Of a stretch of DNA of 64,000 bases, positions 58,946 to 64,000 are shown piece by piece; within the stretch, counting starts at the first letter, position 1; every line of letters begins with the position of its first letter. Source of the DNA: Ceratotherium simum simum (lineage: Eukaryota > Chordata > Mammalia > Perissodactyla > Rhinocerotidae); assembly GCF_000283155.1 (NCBI RefSeq), contig NW_004454160.1, forward strand, positions 9,610,338-9,674,337, read 5' to 3'. Below the pieces are notes generated by a model. It had not been told where the DNA came from. It made no database searches and worked only from the letters and a program-made list of their open reading frames with translations. The position numbers and the translations under genes are program-made.

Positions 58946-59639
58946 CTAAGACAGTATTAAGGGCTCACCATTCTGCCCCTTCTTTAGCATGGCAGATATC
59001 TGACTGAAAGATAAACGCCAGTTACACATACAGGATTCTATATCGCTGAAATTAACCTTCAACAAAGAATCAACAGTAGTTAAAAAGTATCTCTATCTGT
59101 GAATGTATTGGGACATTAAGTTCTTTAATCAGTATATCAGCTCATTAAGGAACTGAGGGAATGAGTAACCAGCATGTTGAAAAGACCAACATAAACGTTT
59201 AAACTGGCTACCTTATAGTAGTTTCCTAAATTGGAACACTGTGAGCCAGTTTACACAGGGACTGCCTATATCTGATAACACAGGGTCTTTTAAACCACTC
59301 ATTCCACAACTTCCTTCTAGCCTCAGCTGAACTAGAATGTCTACTCCTTAATCAGAGACTGACCCTGTTTCTCAGATACGTGATTTAACAGCAGGAATCA
59401 AGAGACTTCTGAAAAGCTTTTCTCTGGAGATCCAAATAAAGATGCCAAAAAAAAAAAATAAGTCCACACGAGGAATGAAACTTTTAGAGAATGTACGAAT
59501 TAATCATACGACAATACTTTTGAACAAGTCACGAGAGTCTTGAACAAGGAGAAGTCAGGTTAGAGGCAAAGAAAAAAAAACGAGAAAAATACTCAGGAAG
59601 TAACAAGAATACGGGCTGGGCACAGGCAGTTGTCTAAAA
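58946..59639. other. No gene seen; contains an AATAAA plus poly-A end
   Basis: AATAAA at 59435-59440 is followed six bases later by a run of about 12 A (59447-59458), like the end of a processed transcript or retroelement. Upstream sequence to 59180 gives no open frame I recognise. The rest is unassigned. Confidence 0.4.
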
Positions 59640-60345
59640 TTTTCTCGCGCCACGAGTTTATGACGACTCCAAAATAGCCCTCCGACGTCTTTGAAAGCAC
59701 TGGCAGGAGAGGAAAACTTACACCAGCAGCGAACACAAAGGCAGAAAATCTTCCATTGACCCCGGAAACATTTTATTTTGCGTAGGTATCCGGAGAATTT
59801 TGTTTTGCGATTCGTTACTTGATCCGGAAGAAGAGACAGCAAACATCACCTTTGATTGGATTGTATCATAAGGGCGGGGATTTAGCGAACCAGTCCCCTT
59901 GGCAACCGGATGTGACGAACCCGGAAGCCGCTGGCTGAGCTTCGCTACCGCTGGCCGCTTCGGTGGGCGGGGTCGGCCGAGCCTGCCTGGCGCGGTCTTC
60001 ACCACTGACTCGGTACTGCTGGGGGCGGCGCTATTAAGGCCACGCCTCCCGCGCAGACTCTGGGTGACTGGAGCGATGTCGTAGTCTCTGGCGGGCGGGG
60101 ACTTTGACCGATTCTCTCAGCCTACGGCTGGGCGGGCATCGTCAGCCGCCTAGGTTCTTCCGGTTTCTGGTGGCTGCGCCGCCTCCCTCCGAAGCCTGGG
60201 GATACGCCCTCCCGAGAGCCCGCTGTCGCCCTCCTTTCAGCATCGAACCCCTCAGAGTTGCTCCGGGGCAACTGCAGCCCAACATTCTCTCGCTGTGGTT
60301 CTCGCCCCTTGGAGGACCTCGGCCCCACACTGCCCACTTTCCTGG

Positions 60346-60372
60346 ATGCGGTGGCCCCTCCCACCCTCTAAA
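60346..60372 (+). promoter_or_regulatory. LRIF1: In-frame upstream ATG before the LRIF1 start
   Basis: ATG at 60346 is followed by eight sense codons (CGG TGG CCC CTC CCA CCC TCT AAA) and then the annotated-type ATG at 60373 in the same frame. It has G at -3 but C at +4, a middling context. If used it would add nine residues to LRIF1. A separate two-codon uORF (ATG TCG TAG, 60076-60084) lies further upstream, if transcripts reach it. Confidence 0.5.
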
Positions 60373-60440
60373 ATGTCCAATAACCTACAGAGGGTCTTCC
60401 TGAAACCCGCAGAAGAAAAGTCAGGCAACGCCTCGCGTTG
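60373..60440 (+). CDS. LRIF1: LRIF1 exon 1, coding part (N-terminus)
   Basis: The exon encodes MSNNLQRVFLKPAEEKSGNASR and the first two bases (TG) of a cysteine codon, then a consensus donor gtaagt at 60441. I recognise this as the conserved N-terminus of ligand-dependent nuclear receptor-interacting factor 1, where a short first coding exon precedes a very long second exon. The known protein is nuclear; it binds HP1 proteins and, with SMCHD1, acts in the compaction of the inactive X and in silencing of repeats; it was also reported as a retinoic-acid-receptor partner. None of its functional domains lie in these 22 residues. The start has A at -3 (taaaATGt). Lys at residue 16 differs from the Asn I recall in human. 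The next exon is outside the window. Identification rests on this short match plus the CpG island and splice site. Confidence 0.85.
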
Positions 60441-61359
60441 GTAAGTACCGGTTTCCGAATCTCCCTCGACACACCCGCCCCTCGCCCGTCTCTTAGCAGG
60501 AAGTGGAGTCGGCCGTCGTTTCCTGCCGTTCAGCAATTCAGATTCGTTTGACCCCGCAGGGCGAGCCGCTCCAGGGGAAGTGCTCCTCCCTTGGGCGCTT
60601 AGAGCCTTTAGAGCGCATCCCTCTTGGAAACGTAAAACCTCCTCAGAGCTTCTGCTCTGGCTCCGCGGGACTCCAGCGTCTCAAGTTTCATAGGCGGACA
60701 GAGTAGATCTCCACGGGAGAGGAAAATCAACATGGCCGACGCTCCTGTGTGACCAAAACGTTCTGGAAGATTCTCGCGCACTCGCAGAAAAACACGCAGC
60801 AGTCGGCGCGGATTAGCAAGTGCAGCCCAGGTGGCGCTGGACCTTCGGTGAAAATAGCTATATTTTGAGACAGGTAGTGAGAAGGCAAGGATATGTTTCT
60901 GTGCAATTGATAAGAGCATATGAGTTTAGAAGCTTAAAATTTACAGTAGAATAAGGGAATCAAATTTTTTGAAATTTCAAATAGTTTTATATGAAGAGAA
61001 AGAAAAATAAAAATAGAGAAATTTTCACGTAAAATCAGTCCTCTGGAACAGCGAATTTGAAGCAGGTGTAATCAGAATGCCGTCTCTAGTAGGCAGTCTG
61101 TAAAGGAACTGTATTTGATGTGGGGGAGATGCCCGTATTTCTTAGACGTACTTATTTGTAAATTTAGAAAATAGTTTGTCGCTAACTCAGAAGATTTTTT
61201 TAAAAAGGTTATACTAAGATGAAATGGGAACAAAAGTGTTAGCTAAGGTAGAATATTTTGAGTTGTATTCTCCGTGGCTAGTAAGTGGTGAGAAAACAGT
61301 TAATGGGTCGCTGCAGAAGGAAAATGTGAAGAAGAAAGCGTGGAAATTAAGATGTAAAA

Positions 61360-61567
61360 TTCATGGAAGAGGACTTAACGTTTGAAGAAAATCAGGCTGC
61401 TTAGGTTTAATCCTCGCGTTGCCAGTTACTGTTTGTGAGCCCAAGTGCCTCGGTTTCCAGTCCATACATAAGAGCACTTAGACATATTTTAAGGATTAAC
61501 AGAATGAATATATGTGAAATACTTAGTTTAGGAAAGCACTATTTAAATGTTAGCTATTGTTGTTATA
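61360..61567 (+). mobile_element. MIR SINE, nearly complete, plus strand
   Basis: 'aaaatcaggctgcttaggtt' then 'taatcctcgcgttgccagtt' gives the tRNA-like head and core, and 'taaggattaacagaatgaat' through 'atttaaatgttagctattgt' gives the 3' end. Confidence 0.85.
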
Positions 61568-62689
61568 AGAATACAACTTTACTTGTGTACAAATTTTAGC
61601 CCAGGAAGTAGATTTCCTTTTATTACAAGTAGATACAAAACCGAATTGTAACAGACTTGTAAAAAGCATGCACAACATTCTGAAAAGAAATGGTCGGTAA
61701 ACGCAGTGAGCTAAAAGAAGATCGAAAAACTTCCAAGAAAGAACTTTGTATTTCAGATCATAAAAAGAGCCAGCCTTTGCGTTACCTTGTTTCTTGGTTT
61801 ATTTTTGATGGTCATTGGGGCGAGAGGCAAAGATAGTGCCCCGTATAGATATGCAAAAGTAGAATTGCTTTGTAATAATTGTTCATTTCTACAATGTTGT
61901 TTTAGTACCTGGATGTTTGATGACATTTGACTTACTCTGACTTAACAGTTTGTTTTAGGATTGCATTCTTTTTCAATATCAGAAATAAGATAGAATAAGA
62001 ACTTTACATTTTTATTTATTGTGTACTTTAACTTTTATTCAGTTTCTAATCCTTTGGCTATCTATATTTGGCATTTTTTTAAACTTTAGAAATTGAATTA
62101 TGTTACATTCATAAGTCGTTTGGAGTTCATTAATTCATTGGTTTATGCATTGTTTTTATCGTCTTTGAATGTGTTTATTTCTTCAAATCACTGAGGTTTT
62201 ACATCACATATTTGGGACATTTGCCACATGCCTTTGTGAAGCTATTTGAATGATTTGGGTTATTGGTTGCATATTTGATTCTATTCTGTTTTATAAGTAG
62301 CAATGTGCATGACATCCACATATAATTTTGTAAATCGTTTGATTACTATCAGCCCTTTAGTTTATTGGAAGCTTAGTTTTCTTATTTTTAGTCTGGTATA
62401 TTTTTGATGGTACTAAATCATTTATTTTCTTCATAAACATAAAATGGCTGTATGATTTTCTTATTTTCCTTAGATGCTTGAATTTATCTTGTTACTGCTT
62501 TTGTAAAATTTTTCAGTCATGTGATACAGAAGGTTTATTGTTTAAAGTAGTAATTCATCAGGACATAAAATATAAAACCCAAATTTAATCTTACAGTACA
62601 AAGGAAAAATCTAGAATATATTCATGATAGTAGGCATTGTTTATTTAGATTTGAGCTTTATTAGCAAAGAGCAAAGCAGGAGTCAGACT

Positions 62690-62775
62690 GGTGTAGTGGA
62701 AAGAAGGTAAGCTTTGGAATTACAGAGAAGTAGGTTCATATCCTAGTTTACCACTTATTGGTATAGTTCAATCAT
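62690..62775 (+). mobile_element. MIR SINE, 5' half, plus strand
   Basis: 'actggtgtagtggaaagaag' then 'ggttcatatcctagtttacc' and 'acttattggtatagttcaat' match the MIR head with its box B-like segment. Confidence 0.7.
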
Positions 62776-62799
62776 TTGGTTAAAAAACATTCGCTAATG

Positions 62800-63590
62800 T
62801 CTACACTATGTGATAGACTGTGCTAGATAGAGAGACTGACTAAAGAATAGGAAATGGGCCATGAACATGAAAAACCTTACAGTCTAGGGAGGAGATGGTA
62901 TAATACATTTTTTTAATGGCGTTATGCACAGGATGCTGTGAGAGCATAGGAAAGGGAATTTTAGGAAAGGTTTCTGGAGCGGGTGAATTGGGGAATGTTA
63001 AGTATTAGCTATTCAATTAAAGATGAATGCAGGCTATGCCCAGTCAGAGGGAGTTGGTACATAAAGCACCAGTATGGCTTATAGCCAGCAACTGGTTTTT
63101 TTTGTTTGCTTACTACAAGCAGGATAAATAGATAGCTCTTAGAGTTTGGTTTGCCCTGTTAAAGAGATTAGACTTCATCTATTGGAGACTGTTCAGAGGA
63201 TTTTAAGAAAAGGACTGTTATGGTCAGTTATGCATTTTAGGTAAGTGAAAACAGTGTGGATTTGGGGGTGAGGGATCAGACATATAAGAATTCTATTTCA
63301 GTTGTCCTTTCAGAGATTCTAAGGGCCCAAACCAGCTAATGTAGAGAATAAGGGTTGGATTCAAAGAAGTAAAGGAGGCAAAGTAGGCAGACCTTGTAAG
63401 TGAATTTGCGCAAAGAAAAGGGGAACAATTTTGATACTAGTTTTCTGGGTAGATATTGGTGAGCTAATTGGGATGAGGAACACACCAAGAAAGCAATCAG
63501 AGAGATATTTGAATCTGAAAGTTAGGCAGGGTCAGAGCCGAAAATAGACACTTGTGAGTCATCAACTTAGAAGTATTATAATAAAAGCCG
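62800..63590 (+). repeat. Ancient interspersed repeat in intron 1
   Basis: Blocks such as 'gatagactgtgctagatag', 'accttacagtctagggagga', 'tttaagaaaaggactgttat' and 'gtgagtcatcaactta' look like an old mammalian repeat with the same order as the family at 57781-58945. Not named with confidence (an L2-related or unclassified element). Confidence 0.45.
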
Positions 63591-63804
63591 GTGACAATAC
63601 ATCCCACAATAATAGGAATTAGGATGTCATGTGATTGGCAGTTGGCTTCTATCTACCCTTAACCCTTTCTTCTTAAATGAGTGTCTTCAGCCGGGGGCTT
63701 GATTTCATTAGAAACATTATGTTTCATTGTCAGTTCAGTGTGCATTTAGTTTTATATAGTGTAAGTGTTACTATCTTTGCTTTTGTGATTTGTGTTTGTG
63801 TGTA

Positions 63805-63822
63805 AGAGAGAGAGAGAGAGAG
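63805..63822. repeat. Short GA microsatellite
   Basis: Nine perfect 'ag' units, followed by an 'acagacac' stretch. Confidence 0.9.
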
Positions 63823-64000
63823 ACAGACACAAATACCATACAGGCTAACTGAAATCTATTTCTCATTAATCTCTCAGTTTATGCAATTGAATTTTTTGGA
63901 CCTTGTTATGTTGGGGTTATGTGACAGTAAATACAAGGAAGTGGATGGGATTGCCCAAGAGAGCATGTAATTCTGAATAAGTTATTTAATATTACTAAAC

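Larger units (their letters stand above)
59640..60860. promoter_or_regulatory. LRIF1: CpG island promoter of LRIF1
   Basis: This is the only stretch dense in CpG in the whole window; the surrounding repeats are CpG-poor. It contains GC boxes at 59872-59879, 59965-59972 and 60093-60100, ETS-type CCGGAAG at 59824-59830 and 59931-59937, an inverted CCAAT (ATTGG) near 59855, and an aaATGGCC YY1-like site near 60731. There is no convincing TATA box, as is usual for housekeeping promoters. Transcription probably starts somewhere between 59900 and 60200, but the exact site cannot be read from sequence. Confidence 0.85.
60441..64000 (+). other. LRIF1: LRIF1 intron 1 (5' part)
   Basis: It starts with gtaagtaccg. 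CpG-rich until about 60860, then ordinary AT-rich intronic DNA. I find no exon-like open frame; the large second exon expected for LRIF1 must lie beyond 64000. Contents: two MIR pieces, one unassigned ancient repeat and a short GA microsatellite. 60870-61360 and 61570-62680 hold no repeat or gene I can name. Confidence 0.8.

Noticed and set aside
59640..60372. Divergent second gene sharing the CpG island on the minus strand
   Set aside because: The ETS and GC boxes fit a bidirectional promoter, but I see no minus-strand coding exon with a donor site that I recognise. Left as unproven.
60104..60919. Several 60-103 codon frames on both strands in the CpG island
   Set aside because: GC-rich, stop-poor DNA gives long chance frames. 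None matches a protein I know, and they overlap the LRIF1 5' UTR and promoter.

Overview
The window is mammalian intergenic DNA, about 59 kb of nested transposable elements, followed by one CpG-island promoter and the first coding exon of a protein-coding gene at the right-hand end. Nine tRNA-like SINEs carry the 'ggggccggcc' head and the 'gaggaagat...gagctaacat' body of the Equine Repetitive Element (ERE). That points to a perissodactyl, most likely horse or a close relative. No bacterial or organellar feature is present, and I see no rRNA gene, functional tRNA gene or CRISPR array.

Layout. 1-6.3 kb: a minus-strand L1 interrupted by a younger L1 whose 5' part is inverted (twin priming). 6.3-8.8 kb: a MaLR-like provirus (LTR, internal region, LTR) holding an ERE with a GGAA-rich tail. 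8.8-16.6 kb: plus-strand L1 pieces, one with a 5' UTR, an ORF1 fragment and a MER2-like DNA transposon inside. 16.6-24.7 kb: a decayed endogenous retrovirus with both LTRs, inserted in an L1 and itself hit by an ERE. 24.7-27.8 kb: L1 3' ends. 27.85-31.82 kb: a rearranged ERVL-type insertion inside another L1, with one LTR and two pol segments facing opposite ways. 31.8-47.3 kb: mostly L1, with several solo MaLR-type LTRs, EREs and an RTE-type element. 47.3-49.8 kb: a 5'-truncated minus-strand L1 inside an older L1, with an ERE that accidentally restores a 353-codon open frame. 50-59 kb: old L1, MaLR, MIR and unassigned ancient repeats, plus an ERE that looks like a 3' transduction.

59.64-60.86 kb is a CpG island with GC boxes and ETS-type sites. 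Inside it, 60373-60440 encodes MSNNLQRVFLKPAEEKSGNASR plus two bases of the next codon and ends at a gtaagt donor. I recognise this as exon 1 of LRIF1, a nuclear, heterochromatin-associated protein. The rest of the window (60441-64000) is its first intron. The left 59 kb is therefore most simply read as DNA upstream of LRIF1.

No functional protein-coding gene other than LRIF1 exon 1 is supported. The L1 and retroviral reading frames are broken. Repeat calls rest on my recognition of family sequence, strand consistency and target-site duplications (TSDs), so family names are approximate and boundaries are good to about 10-30 bases unless a duplication is cited. I found no evidence for a new biological system. 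The most unusual items are the rearranged ERVL insertion, the ERE transduction and the L1-ERE chimeric frame.
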